DNA of 64,000 nucleotides from Marsupella aquatica (taxonomy: Eukaryota > Marchantiophyta): the NCBI GenBank assembly GCA_973895155.1, contig OZ316893.1, positions 14,322,001 through 14,386,000 of the forward strand. Reading direction: 5' to 3'. Shown piece by piece: positions 42,877 through 55,530 of the stretch (its first letter is position 1; each line of letters starts with the position of its first letter). A program made the position numbers and the translations under genes. The notes below the pieces were generated by a model. It searched no databases and was not told where the DNA came from. It saw nothing but the letters and a program-made list of their open reading frames with translations.

Positions 42877-44059
42877 CCTTTGATGTTGGGCAGATTCTCT
42901 GTGGTAGGCCCCAAGGATGTGTGCAAGAGCTCCATGACCTGTGTTAGCATCCTCACAACAGTGCTTCTGGTAGTTCTAGTTGCTCCTTGGCCCTGGGCCC
43001 TCACTCTGTGTAAAAGAAGTGGACCCCCTGCGATCAGGCCCTTTTCTTGTTTACCCCTTGTTATTTCCATTTTACTATTAAAAGCTCCCTTATTACCGGT
43101 AATAATTATAATTATTAGTTCAAAATGAATAAAAATTATCCTTCGAGCGTTCGCACGTCCTCCACGTATTAGTTAAGACTGAGGGCCCAGGGCTCCTTGG
43201 ATCTGTTCAGTAGTCTTCCATGCACAATCGTGAGTAACCAAATCGGCAACATAAAAGATTTTTTTTATAGCCATGAACTTTTGAATGCATTTTTCTCTCT
43301 ATCAGTACTGTCATTTAGTTAATTACTAATTAGGAGAAGAAGCTGCTCAACAGAGAGGTGGGTGGGTATGTTCCTAGTGGTGACATCAAATTGAAGGTGT
43401 TTATGAGTAGATTCCCGTCCTCTAAGCAAGCTATTAAGAGTTGGAGCAAAGGCAATTTTGATGCTTGGGTAGAGAAGGAGAACTTCATTGTGATCCCACT
43501 ACTTGCACTCTTTCTTATGAGTCCCTTTTTGGCTATCATTTTGATCATAGATTTGGCCATGTGCACCCAAACAATGTTAAATTCACATAGCAGTTTGGTG
43601 ATGCTGCGCATTTTGCAGGCCTGAGCTTGGAGAGCAAAGGGCCTGATGGCCAATCCTTCTTCCTCAAACGGTCAGGTAATTGTGTCCCAAGCAACTAGTG
43701 CAATTTTGTCAGCTCCAGTGGCACTCTTTCCCCACGGGAAGATATGACAGATCTTTTCCAGCTGCTGATAGCCATTCTTCTAGAGATTGAGGAACATCAA
43801 ATGGTAGATTGGAATAGCCCTAAGCACATGCTTGAGGAGGACCAGTCTCCCAGCTTGGGTGAGAGTTCTATTGGTCCAATGCTTGAGTCTTTTCCTGACT
43901 TTGCCTAGTAAGAATTCAGTTTCCTGAGTGGGCCTGATTCTATTGCAAATAGGACAGCCCAGGTAAGTAACAACTTCACCAGTGGCTGCAATTTGACCTC
44001 TTGTTCTCTCAATCCAATCAGGTTGCTCAGATTTGTCAAGCTAGATAATAATAGATTTT

Positions 44060-45167
44060 TCAATATTGAGAAGGGCCCTTGACACTCTTGTACAAGTTCA
44101 CAACTCTACAAGCGGCGGTGAATTCCTCCTTTGTGGCTTTCTGAAAAAGCCCAGTGTCGTCTGCAAAGAGTTGGTGGAGAAACTTCTTCTCACTGTCAAT
44201 ATTGATACCTTGTAGCTCGCCAAAATTCAATTTTGCCTCAAGCAGGCACATCAGTAGTTGAGTGACAAGTGCAAACAGTAGTGACGCTATAGGACATCCT
44301 TGTCTTACTCTACATCCTAGGAGAATGTCCTTGGTGAATCCCCCATTCACATGCACTTTAGAAACAACATCAATGACCAGACCCTTAACCATATATATAA
44401 TTCATGTGTCTCAGGGTTTCCCACAAAAAAGTGTGGTCAACACGGTCGTATGCCTTGGCAAAATCTAATTTTAGAAACACTGCAAGTTGCTTGGAAATAT
44501 TGACAAATTCTTGACCCACTTTGAATGCCAACACATTATCCATTATGCTCCTGCCAGCAATGAATCTAGTTTGTTGGGAGGAAACTAGCATAGGGACCAC
44601 TAGCTTCATTCGGTTGGAAAGAATCTTTGTTGCAATCTTGTGTGTGATTGTGAGCATGGTGAGCAGTCTCTAGTTCTTTAATAATTGAATATCTCCTGCT
44701 TTCGAAATGAGCTTCATAACTCCAATTGAAGTTTCTGAAGTTAGCAGTCCATCCAGCCAGAAGGTTTGAATCATTGCACAACAATCATCTTTCATCCAAT
44801 CCCAACATAGTTGTAAGATCTTTGCAGTTACACCATCCAGCCCAGGAGATTTCTCTTTGGGGAAGTGTTGCACCATTGCAATAATCTCATCTTCACTGGG
44901 TTCTCTTAAAAGTGCCCAGTTTTGTGCTCTAGTCACTCTATTTTGTATAAGAGATAACACTTCCTCCCTCTTTACAGAGTTATTGCTGATGTTCTCCTCA
45001 ACAACGAACAAGGATGAGTAGTACAATCTGGTTTCATCAAGAATCTGTTGCTCATCGTCGATCATCGTTCCATTAGCAGTGGTCAAGAGTTTGATAGTTT
45101 CTGTGTTCTGCTTGGCTTTCATTTGCAGAAGAAATATTTGGATGGGGCATCCCCAAGAGACAACCAC
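44060..45167 (-). pseudogene. LINE B reverse transcriptase
   Basis: Motifs in order over three frames: HFPKEKSPGLDGVTAKIL, FWLDGLLTSETSIG, ITHKIATKILSNRM, QTRFIAGRSIMDNVLAF, LKLDFAKAYDRVDHTFLW, VRQGCPIASLLFALV and FADDTGLF. All three catalytic Asp positions are present. Frame changes near 44660 and 44390 inactivate it. The downstream connection region LVLLKHVLRAIPIYHLMF lies near 43830-43780. Confidence 0.9.
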
Positions 45168-45371
45168 CGGACACGACTTCGTCTACGCTGTACTTCAGCT
45201 TCATGGAGCTTGTTCTCCTTAACCTCGGCTTCATGTCTCACTACTTTAGCGATGATTTAAGGGGTGGGGTTAAGAGCAACTGCCTGCCTCAATACTTGAA
45301 GTCGAGTCACAAGATCTGGTTGTTGGTTTCGTATCTCAGTGAGACGTCTTCTCTCAACAGCAAGCACCCTT

Positions 45372-46140
45372 CTAAGCAGCAAGCACCCTTTTCATTCTGC
45401 TTGCTGCAAGATCCCAGTGGATCCTTGCATCCCTGTTAGGGTGAGTGTTGGTGCCCCAAGCAGCCCTTGCTTGTTCCATGATAGCAGGATCATGGAGCAT
45501 TTTTGCTTCCATCTTGAAATTATAGTTAGATTTTCTCATTCCAGGGGTGATGTTTATGTCTTGAAGAGCAAGGGTGACCAGGACCGGGAGATGATCTGAC
45601 ATAGTTTGTCAATCATCATGGTCAATCTGTCTAACTCCAAGCACCAGCTGGCCTGATTGTTACAGTAGATCCTGTCAAGACAAGCTTGATCATAACGTTC
45701 ACGGCACAGAGCTTGATGAGTAACTTTTGGCCCCTTCCGGACAGCAGCGCAGAGGTATGAGTCCACCAGGTCGCCAACATCAATGGCCCTGGCCCACTTA
45801 CGGCTCTTGCTTTCGTGGACCAGAGGACTAGGTCCCGAGGAATCATCGGGGTGCTCCACCATGTTGAAGTCCCCACCAACCACCCAATTACCTTGAGTGA
45901 GTTTGTGGCTCAACTACTCCCATAATTACTTCCTCTTTTCTCTACTCCCAGCTCCATTCGGAGCATAGATGGATCCAATGTTCAGTGGTCCTTTGCTAGA
46001 CTGAATAGTAAGCCATGCAAAAGACCCTAAACCCCTGACCCACCAACACCAATATTCTTGCCTCTTACAAAACTTTTGAAACAAAATCCTATGTACCATC
46101 CAGGTCCCTGTTCAAAACATTAATTGCCATCCCTGTTCCT
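45372..46140 (-). pseudogene. LINE B endonuclease (EEP/APE type)
   Basis: The minus-strand text gives LNIGSIYAPNGAGS, WVVGGDFNMVEHPDD, a -LDRIYCNN- block and, in a second frame, SDHLPVLVTLAL. GDFN and SDH are the hallmark metal-binding and catalytic motifs of the exonuclease-endonuclease-phosphatase fold used by L1 elements to nick target DNA. The N-terminal Asn/Glu motifs are not found, and the GDFN and SDH parts are in different frames. Confidence 0.85.
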
Positions 46141-46150
46141 GTAAAAACAT

Positions 46151-46935
46151 AAAATTAAAATTTTTTCCGGAAATAGCTCAAGGCCAGAATATTATCCTCC
46201 TGTTTTCATTTTAAAACCTATGTATACACTGAACAGTCTTGTTTACACCATGATACTTTACATGACAAAATTCTTTCCAGGTTTCACAAGGACCCAAAAC
46301 TATTTTGTTTTAGGACAGGGATGAAGTCAACCTAAAACCAGATACATATGAAGGCAATAGGGCATGTCAAAGTTCTCCTGTAACACTTTGGTTATAGTTT
46401 ATTTTTATGGATGTATCACCCTTATCCCATGTATTTTGGTAACTTATAACAATTCTGTCCTGGTCATAAGTGCATTTTATATTCTGAGCCGTAACTCAGG
46501 TATAACTGTGCTTTGACACCCCCTAATGCACACTTACCCACAAACTCGAATTCTAAATATTTGCACTCATGAAATATTGCAAACCCTAGTTACGAATTCT
46601 AGATGTTTAGCCCGTACTTCTAGTTAAATGCAGACTGGATTCTTCTTCCCGTGAATGTGCACTTATAGAGATCGAAAAAGTGCTGGTAGGTACTACAGTA
46701 TGGGCACCGTCGAAGACGTGACGGTGACAACGCCCCCTTGGTCGAGGCTAGGGTTCCCCCCGTTCCTCGTCGAGGGGCAGGGTTTAGGGTTTAATCCCGC
46801 AACACCAGTTCTGAGCTTCTGATGCACCGAAGTCTTTTTGCTTCTGCGCTGAGTTTTGCAGACGAAGAGCTCCCATCCCTTCAGCGTTCGGAAGTGATTT
46901 TTCGGACTTCAAATTTGCATTGACGAGCTTCAACC
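46151..46935 (+). promoter_or_regulatory. Promoter and 5' UTR of the nucleostemin-like gene
   Basis: The 750 bases after LINE B contain no other gene. The last 250 bases turn GC-rich and include the telo-box. A clear TATA box is not seen, as often in ribosome-assembly genes. Confidence 0.4.
46784..46792 (-). promoter_or_regulatory. Telo-box
   Basis: TTAGGGTTT on the + strand (AAACCCTAA on the minus) 144 bases before the ATG, inside the longer GGTTTAGGGTTT. A partial TAGGGTT lies at 46749-46755. Telo-boxes are common near starts of plant genes for ribosomal proteins and ribosome biogenesis, which fits the downstream gene. Confidence 0.6.
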
Positions 46936-49451
46936 ATGGTGAAGAAGAGCAAGAGTAAGTGGTGGTTTTGCTTGTGTCCCGACTCTTTACCAGTTCCGGA
47001 GTTTACAGAAACAATCCTCTGATTGAAATGTTTGCTTGAGATTGGAACTAGGTCCGGAGTTTCACTTTGCAGGCTGTGAGGAAGACCGAAGTGCCGGTGG
47101 TGGTCTGATGCCCCCTGTAATGTTTGATTGATATGTTCAGAAAGTAAGTCCAAGCGCACGCCACTTCGGAAGAAGTATAAGATTCTGAAAAAGGTGAAAG
47201 AGCACCACAAGAAGAAGGCGAAGGAGGCGAAGAAGCTTGGAAAGTCGGGTAGGCCGAAAGTAGAAAAGGATCCCGGAATTCCCAATGCCTGGCCTTTCAG
47301 AGAACAAGAGCTACAAGCTTTGGAGGCTCGCCGTGCGAAGGCTCTCGAAGAGCAAGAGCAGAAGAAGGCAGCGAGGAAAGAGCGGGTCAGAATTTCTTTG
47401 TCATCTCCTCTACTATCTTCATTATCGCCGTTCTCGCAGGTTGAATGGTATCGTATGCCAGTCATGATTGAAGGATTGATTGCATACCCTTTTGAGCTGT
47501 CATGTGCTGATGTTTGATTTGATTCAGCACAGGCTCGGAAGAGAAAGTTAGGGCTGCCGGACGAAGATGAGGAAGCCATGATGGAACTTGCGAAGGATGC
47601 AGCTACACGAGGCACTGAATTTGAGAAGACGAAACGTGGGCAGACTGAGGAGTCTACAAGCGCACCTGCAGGTTAGTATTTTGCGCCACTTCCGTCTGGA
47701 TTGTGGAGACCTGGCGAAAAGGCTATGCTATTTCGTCGTGAACGATGCTTGTTAGGGGCAATTGACATTACAGGTGTGGCAAGCGATGGGACTCAAAAGA
47801 GTAGGAAAGCAAATGTCACGGTGCTTTGATCATTGGTGACTGATGCGCCTTGTTTTCTTCCATATCTATCTGCAGAGGGCTCACGTAGAGCATTTTATAA
47901 AGAATTCCAGAAGGTCATTGAGGCGGCTGATGTTATCATTCAAGTTTTGGATGCTCGGGATCCTTTGGGAAGTCGCTGCCTAGATGTGGAGCGTATGGTG
48001 CTCAAGGCTGGAGCTACTAAAAGAATCATTTTGCTCCTGAATAAGATAGGTAAGTACGGTCCTCCGTTTTCTGAAAGTGTTGCATGTAAATTTTGATGAA
48101 TTTTGTTCCTTTGCAATTTTGCCTCGCTACATCAGCTTCTTCGTACCAATTTTGTTTTACGTTGCAGATTTGGTCCCCAAGGAAGTCGCTGAAAAATGGC
48201 TTAAATATTTGAGAGAAGAGTTGCCGACCGTTGCATTTAAGTGCAGCACCCAACAACAGAGAACAAATTTAGGGCGGAAGTCTTCCAAATCAAAGGAAGT
48301 TCCTGTTGTGACCCAAACGAGCGATTGCCTTGGGGCAGAAACCCTCCTCCAATTGCTGAAAAACTACTCACGAAACCAAAAGGTAAATTCCCCCTTACCT
48401 TGCTTCAATTTAGTGACTGAAATTCCGGTGGAAAAAAATGAAGGGAATTTCTCACCGTGAGAGCATGTCTGGTCTTGATTTGCAGCTCAAGACAGCTATT
48501 ACCGTGGGTGTTGTTGGATTTCCGAATGTCGGGAAGAGTAGTCTGATCAACAGTTTGAAGAGAACTCGCGTCGCAACAGTTGGAGCCACTCCTGGTATGA
48601 CGAAAGTGATGCAAGAGGTTCATCTGGACAAGAAGGTTAAGCTACTGGACAGTCCTGGTATTGTCTTTGCTTCTTCCAAAGCTGATGAGGCGTCAGTCAC
48701 TCTCCGAAATTGCACCAGGATTGAACAGCTACAGGACCCTTTCACACCTGGTAAGACTTTTGGAGTACTATGTTCCTCTATGGCCATTGGTTTTGATGTC
48801 AAGCTCTCAATAGTTCTGCTTCAGTCTCTCACAATTGCGCCGCTGACCTACTCTGGGTGTTCTGTTTGCAGTGAAGGAAATTTTGAGATTATGTTCAGAA
48901 GAAAAGTTGATGTCCATCTACCGGATTCCAAAATTCATTGGTGTTGATGAGCTCTTACATCAAGTCGCCCTTGTTCGAGGCAAGCTGAAGAAAGGAGGTG
49001 TACCCAACACATTAACAGCTGCCCGTGTGGTGCTTCATGACTGGAATGAAGGTGAGAAACGTTCCTGAGAAAGAGTTTTTTAGCGGACTCCGTCCCGACA
49101 TTTGCTCAATTTCTGAAATCTTTGTGCGTTTTTGCAGGTAAAATCCCGTACTACACCCTTACACCCGAACGACATACCAGTGATCACTTGGAATCAACCA
49201 TTGTGAGCGAATGGGGGAGAGAATTCGATTTAGACACTGTGTTTAAGGACGAGTCGGCTGTTATTTCAAACCTCCCGTCTCTGGAGACTAGCTCCCACTC
49301 AGAATTAAATCCTAGCATACCTTTTGCAATGGATGATGGTAACGATGTGACTGAAGAAGCCATGGTGGAGGGAGAGGATGAGCACGATGAAGATGAAGAT
49401 GAAGAAGACGGGGATGACGATGAAGAAGATTCTGATGATGCAATGGAGTGA
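46936..49451 (+). CDS. NSN1: Nucleostemin-like nucleolar GTPase (eight exons)
   Basis: Plant nucleostemin/GNL3 family GTPase needed for pre-60S ribosome assembly in the nucleolus. Exons: 46936-46954, 47141-47385, 47533-47671, 47876-48049, 48168-48382, 48486-48750, 48872-49051, 49138-49451; phases agree and give 516 aa. The Lys-rich N-terminus starts MVKKSKKSKSKR and contains [17 protein letters not shown], the nucleolar targeting/GN3L region; a charged coiled coil follows (about 65-95). The G motifs are circularly permuted as in YlqF/MMR1 GTPases: NKID (190-193), GFPNVGKSS (275-283), GATPGMT (297-303), DSPG (319-322). WNEGKIPYYT follows near the C-terminal part. The protein ends in an Asp/Glu tail and lacks the basic last 100 or so residues remembered from Arabidopsis NSN1. 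A 27-base stretch at 47774-47800 could be a phase-preserving optional exon. The only weak donor is GTCAGA at 47386. Confidence 0.93.
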
Positions 49452-49634
49452 TAAAGTTTTGCTGATTTGATTGTGCCACATGGATTGCAAGTTTTGTACC
49501 TTGATATCGCATTCTTGAAATGTCACACGAAATATTTGAAGGAAAGGGAGTCCATCATAGGATTCCCTAAACCCTAATTCCTAATCCTCTCCTGGAGTTA
49601 AGTTCGGAATGCCTTCCACTTACGCCTCGTGATT

Positions 49635-49640
49635 AATAAA
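49635..49640 (+). terminator. Candidate polyadenylation signal of the nucleostemin-like gene
   Basis: AATAAA lies 184 bases after the stop codon, a usual distance for a plant near-upstream element. Confidence 0.45.
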
Positions 49641-52600
49641 CAACCTTGCCAGTGACCAACGTGGAATACATCTTAATCAAGACATGGTTAGTTTAGACAT
49701 CCAAGATCGTCGAAAGCCAGATGGACATCTGTAGTTGTAACCACTGCCACCGAGTTAGCTTGATGACTTCTGAATTGGTGCTTCTTTTTCTATGATTTGT
49801 AATTGTGTTACCTTCAATATTCTAGACAGCAGACGGAGTGATCGTTGTATCTTAATCGCTCTATCATCCTCTCACTGTTAGTATTGTACTGGTACTAAGA
49901 TCATGCTAAGCTAACCGCCCTGTCCTCCTCACTAAGTTGAATTAGTCTGTTTCTTGACAGATATGTTGTCCAGTGTAGACACTGTTAATGTCAACTTCTA
50001 TCAGGTTCAGCCCCTTGTCCACAGCCAGTTACATGCTTTTCCCTCACAACGTCTTTCTCAAACAGAACACCTACCTGCTCTGGTTGATTGAGCTGTGGGG
50101 TGGATGCGATTCGCTCCATGAGCAGTCTATTTGGATGGGAGACATGTGAACTTTCGGAGGAAAGAGGGATTGCGAAGGAGGTAGTAAACACTCCTCAGAA
50201 GGATCTTGGATACTAAATATGTCAATTCTTTTATAAACATCCAGGGTTCACTGGAGTGTCATGACCTGGAACAGTTTATAATATCAGATTTCATTGAGTG
50301 CTCATGGTTCACGGAGTTGACTTTCAGTGCTCATGGTATCCATCTCCAAGTTGGGGAAACTGGCCCACTCGATCGGAAAGTATCCACAGATACCCAACAA
50401 AGGATTGCAACAAGGAAACGTTCTAAATAATAACGAGCAGAATGAGTAGGCTGGCTTTGACTAGGAGATATCTGGCAGAAATGAGATCTGAGCAGAAGTG
50501 TAATTGTATCAGCTGATGTAGAAACTGCTGGACAGATTCAATGTCCACTGATCTGCTCGGAGTCTTTATCAACTTGGATTCATATCTCTTTGCTTCTCCA
50601 ATTTTCTTGACACCAGGCTATACTCTTTTAGCTTGAATAGGAAATAGTTCCAGATTAAATGGATCAAGGAAGATTCTACTCAAACTAGAGAGAATTTTAC
50701 TAGAATCAGAGACGTTCTGAAATTGAATGTATCAGGCCCGTTTCAGGTCAAATTCAAGAGAGGATTCTACTTGAATTAGAGAGGCTTTGAAATTCAGTGC
50801 ACCCAGGCAGGCTTGGCAGAAAACTTTCTGGCACACAGAACCTTGAAGTTGGACAATGAGGGGATTAGAGCCTGCCTAAGCAGGCAGGCTGTACCTATCT
50901 ATGAGCTCAAATAGACTTTGGTGAGGTAATCCATATCAAGGGGATAATTTTTAGGGCATAACTGGAGTGGTTTTCACCAGTTCTCTCGAGAACAATTCTT
51001 TTGTACTTTTGTAAGGGGAAATCTTCTTTGAGAAAGTAGCACAACTGGTCTGGAAAAACCCTTGGTTTATAGTGTATTATTGTACGAGGACCCTACAGGA
51101 ATTTTTTCTGGGGGGGTTGGAAAGGCATCTGACACTACAGGAATACTAGGGGTTCTTGCAATTCCACTTTGGGTTCAGGATTTGGAATTTTGGTAAAAGA
51201 GCTCATAGGCCTAGGATGGAGCCTGCTGTTTTCCTCAGAGATGCATTTAATGCCATCGTTTGGGTCCCACACTCCCTAGTGCTTGCGGACCTGCCTGTCA
51301 ACTCATACCAACCTCGCACCCTCGAGCTGGGCTGAATCCCTTTGATAAGAGAAGTACCGTAGGCACAATCAGATCCGTGCAGAAAATAAATAACTAGTGG
51401 AAATTCAGCTCCCAATGATTAAATTTTAGTTAGCTTCTGTGAAACCTGCTAAAAACTGGACTACATTTCTAGGAAGATTCTAACCTTTTTACACGTACAG
51501 GCGTGATTTACCAGTGTATGCACGAATCTGATCGTCCCCATGGTACTGAATCGTCTGACTCCTGCCTAACAACGCCAGACTGATGAAGTCCACTTCTGGA
51601 TGGGGGTTTGGTAAAACCCTACTTGCCAGGGTTGAACATAGTTGCGGTCACACAGTATCTTGAAAGGGGCAGCGGGCAGAGGCTGCGAGTGGGACCCAAT
51701 TACGCAACAAAGAACTGCCCAGAACTGAACAAGTGTGATCTGACCGGGTGCCTGGGAACATGTGCCAATCTGAGAGACGGAGAATTTAGCAGGTGACATA
51801 GGCCTGGGCCCTCCCTGCCTCACTAGTCACTACCTCACTAGTCACTACCCTTTTATAGCAGTGTTATCATTTTCATAAGAAAGAAATTTCCTACAGTAGT
51901 AGACAAACATGAAGCGCAGATTTGTGTGGGAGTATGTGCTGTGAGCTCTGCCATCGAAGTGCGTTACGAACGTCCTGTTGACATGCCATTATGCCAACCA
52001 AGGAACAGACTGATCGAATGATCGAACCTGGGCAGCTGGCATGGCGAGAGAGAAAAGAAAAACTGCAAAAAGAGAACCCCATTGTTTTTGTCGGCTTGCC
52101 CTCAGACATAGTCCCGGACACATCGCCCTTCGCCCCTTCATCCGGAAAGATAGTCGCTCTCCTGCCACAACATATTATCTGAGGCTACTGATCTAACTGA
52201 CATCACCGAGATCCTGACGTCACAGCTCTAGAGGGAAATGGAGCGTTAGATCTACGGAATCCACGGCCCAGAGCTTCGACGACTGACCGGACCCGCGCCG
52301 GGCGCCGGGCAGTGCGGACGCCGTGGCGCATTTCCGGTCTGCATGCATGGCGAGTTGCCCTAAACCCTTGCGCTCCTATCTTGCGCGATTTTTTGTTTGC
52401 TGTATCATTTCTTTTTGTTGTTAAATGTTTTTTCTTTCCCGTTCCTGCCCCTGCCCCTGCCCTGGGCGGCAACTCGGCAAGGGCTTGCGTCCGGCTCTCC
52501 CGTACCGCTTGCACGAAGAAGCCGTAACAGCGGTGTTAGGTGATCGGTTCCCGCAGCGGCCTGCCCGACATTTTCTTGCCTTTTCTTTTCCCCTGTGTGT

Positions 52601-53856
52601 ATGTTGCGGACGGACAGATGGCTGTACGTGTATCTACACCGTACAAAGTACGTTTTGAGCTGGCGGTCCTCAAGATATACCGTACTGTCATATGAATATG
52701 AATCCGCTCATACGAGATCAAATTGCCAAAAAACATGACTTCGTTTTTTAATATTTTGATGAAGGGCTCACAAAATTAAAGAAGCTTGGAATGAAAGCAT
52801 GAAAAATAAACATTCATAAGTTGAAAATGATTGATATGACAAGAGCATAAATGAGGGGAGCAATTAGTGGAAATCTCAACTACATGATAATAGAGGAAAG
52901 TACAGTATTGAATGACCTTCAATTTGATTTTTTAACTCTACATTCATGCAAAAGGTGGAATTTTAAATTGAAGGCAATGAGAGAAAGAGAAATGTAATCA
53001 ACAATAAATCTATTAGCCTTTAGTAAAGCCTGGATGCACAGATTTCAGCAAACAAAAAATCGTACATCCATTCCTATATAGGATCCAACGTTTGGCAGAA
53101 GGTGGATAAACGGGAGGAAGAGGGGCTGCCCATCTGTCAGGTCGAGGAAATGAGAGTCTTAAAAAGGGCAGAGCTAGAGACAGCGCAATCGAGGTGCTGG
53201 ACTTTTCACACCGGGCACGGGCAGCGAGGAATTTATTTTGACCAGGCCAGGTGCGGGGCTTCGATTACGGGCAGCATACGGTCATTTACTGACCGCTAGA
53301 CGAATGTTGACGGCCACTTTCTAGCAGTACGTACTCTCTGTTATTTTCCGTTCCGTCAAAGACAGTGCCGTCCCTTCCTTCATCCCGTCCAGACTTCCAG
53401 TCGAGTCCTCCACTCCTCCGGTTCGGTCTCGCTTGGGTACGACGATCCTGCTGATCCCGAAGCACGCGGTGGTGCATGGCCTGCCCGATTCTGGAATCTG
53501 GAAGTCAAGAGCTAGTGCTGAGACCTGAACTTATTTAGTCACTTACACTCTTTACACTAATCAGTGTCACTAAACAATTAGTGTTAGACACTGGTTATGA
53601 GTTCAAATATACTCTTTCTTTGCAGTAATTAGTGTCACACACCCACACACACTGATTGTGAGTTGCCAGTGAGGTTTCAGCCAACTGCTAATGTTTGCTG
53701 ACACACTCAACTTAAACGATTGATTAGTATACTGGGAAAAACTGACACTTAGACGTGACAGTGTTTTTTCATAACGAGAAAAGTTTGCTCGGATGTGTTT
53801 GAATAGTATGTGTGAATTTTTGTGAACTTTAGTCAGTACTGTGCACATTTTGTTAT
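49641..53856. other. Unassigned intergenic region
   Basis: No gene with a recognisable domain is found. A CCCCTG microrepeat at about 52446-52466 and a GC-rich patch at 52200-52560 stand out from the AT-rich neighbours. The ATG-led 63-codon frame at 51991-52182 has no known motif. The stretch 52740-53050 is very AT-rich. Confidence 0.4.
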
Positions 53857-53990
53857 TTGACTATTGTCCACTCTGTTTTTTTAATTTAAGTATGTATGAC
53901 ACTATTTGACTTGTCCATTCTGTTTTTTAAATTTAAGTCTGCGTGACACTATTTGACTTGTGCCCACAGCTAGTGTCATATCATATTCAG
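53857..53990. repeat. 47-bp tandem repeat
   Basis: Two and a part units of TTGACT-GTCCA-TCTGTTTTTT, AATTTAAGT and GTGACACTAT follow each other. The motif (T)TAGTGTCA(C/T) also recurs on both strands across 53530-54000, suggesting remnants of one element. Confidence 0.65.
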
Positions 53991-54639
53991 TCACCTACCT
54001 CAAAAATAACATCACATAAAATAGAGTGTGCGAGATTGATTACTGTAAAGAGTGTAGTTATTGGGAATAGAGTGACCTTTGCATAAGTGCACCCCTTACA
54101 AGTGCAATCCCTGCTTCGGTTTAGGTTTTAAACGTGAGACACTATGCACACAAAAGGAGTGTGGGCCTTATGAGACATAGAAGTTACCAGGCCTTGGAGG
54201 ATGAGGATGGGTGTTCACCCAGGGGCAGAGAATGAACAGGCTGCAGGGAAGGCCCCTTTATATGGGCACTTGTGGAGACAGAGAAATCTATCCACAATCC
54301 CTCCATAAGTGAATTAGAGGAGTTTTTCCAATGCACTTCAATGAAATTTAGTATATAGTAACTCTCTAGAAACAGGGCATTATGGGCCATAAAGCATCCC
54401 AAAAACAGGGCTTTAGCTTGAGTTTTGATGAGCTATTATTGTTTGTTAAAGCACTTGTAACAGGGTTTCAAAACACTCAAAAGCCTCAGAGATGTTTTGG
54501 TTTTACTACTTTCAGTGCTTGGAGAGTACTGGTTGCAGTAATGCAAAACTTATGTGCACTACACAGATCCCATGCTGCCTGAGGACCTGTACTCCTGGGG
54601 TTGTATAGCACGATCTCAGATTAGTCTCACACTACAAAT
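53991..54639. other. Unassigned sequence
   Basis: No gene or structured repeat recognised. Confidence 0.4.
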
Positions 54640-55530
54640 GAATCCTACAAGGAAGTTATCCAAAATTGTGCACTCTGGAAACTAGTGGCTCCATGCACTG
54701 TCTTCAACCATTGCAGTGATCAAACTTCAGAATTGCAATTGATCTATTTGTGAACGAATGACCTTTGTATGTGATTTTGAATAAATTTGAAAACCATTCT
54801 TTCATTGATCTGGTTCCCCAAAACGTTTTCACACGAATTTTTTTTCTATGCTGCTTTCTTCATTACCTCCACTGTCTTTTTGTCCAAAAAGATCATGATC
54901 ATGCCTGGTTAATTAAGCAAGTTTGTGGATAGGTTCTTTCAAAAGCTTTATGCATAAAATGCACAATAACAGTCAGGACCTTCACTGTGAGGTTTTCATA
55001 GACTTTTGTTGTGTTTGTGCAAAGTGTATAAGATTGCATTTACAATGTAGTGCAATCCCCATTGAAGTACACTGTAGGCAATCTTTTCGAAGCCTTCTGA
55101 TGTTGTTTCAGTTATATATAAGTGTAAATGTAGTACTCCCCCCCATGAGGGAGGATGAGACCCTTCACCCAATTAGTTTAGGAGTAACGTCATGTCTGTG
55201 CTTAGGTGGCTGACTCTGATCTACTCCTCCAAAAGCTGTTAATTTGGTGATCCTGGGGTGCTTTGGTGTTCACGGTGCCGGGGTGCTTGGTTGATGTGTG
55301 TTTTTCTCTGTACCCAGTTGGTTTACACTGTAGAAGTAGTCAAAGTAGTTCGAGTGCACTGTCGCCATTTCCACACAATTTGCAGTTTTTAATTTTGATA
55401 AGTGCAAAGTGTCTAAGATTAAAACATAGTGCAATCCCCACATAAGTACATTGTCTTCAACCCTCCAGCAATCAAACGTTTTAATTGCAATGTTTCCAAA
55501 GCCTTTTGTTGTGCTCCAGTTGTGGACACT
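54640..55530. repeat. Diverged direct repeats
   Basis: Text of the type GTGCAAAGTGT-TAAGATT, AGTGCAATCCCCA and AAGTACA-TGT occurs at 55017-55080 and again at 55398-55455, followed in the second copy by CTTCAACC-T-CAG-(A/G)ATCAAAC, which also occurs at 54700-54728. The three patches look like fragments of one noncoding repeat. No gene is recognised. Confidence 0.5.

Larger units (their letters stand above)
41562..46150 (-). mobile_element. L1-like LINE B, nearly full length, decayed
   Basis: On the minus strand the order is endonuclease (from about 46140), RT (45167-44060), connection region (about 44000-43330), zf-RVT (42876-42469) and a 3' UTR ending in an A-rich tail that appears as TTTTTTTAG repeats at 41571-41616 on the + strand. 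Shared 3' text CCATGGGG and ATAAATAAAA links it with LINE A and C. The endonuclease N-terminus and any ORF1 are missing, so it is 5'-truncated. Several frameshifts and stops break every domain. No target duplication was identified. It fills the space between the two host genes. Confidence 0.9.

Noticed and set aside
46881-47615. 244-codon minus-strand frame
   Set aside because: It lies antisense to exons 1-3 of the nucleostemin-like gene, whose spliced protein matches the family residue by residue. The minus-strand text is the Ser/Phe-rich shadow of Lys/Glu codons.
51991-52182. 63-codon ATG frame, possible small protein gene
   Set aside because: No domain, no splice context and no conserved pattern; length is within chance.
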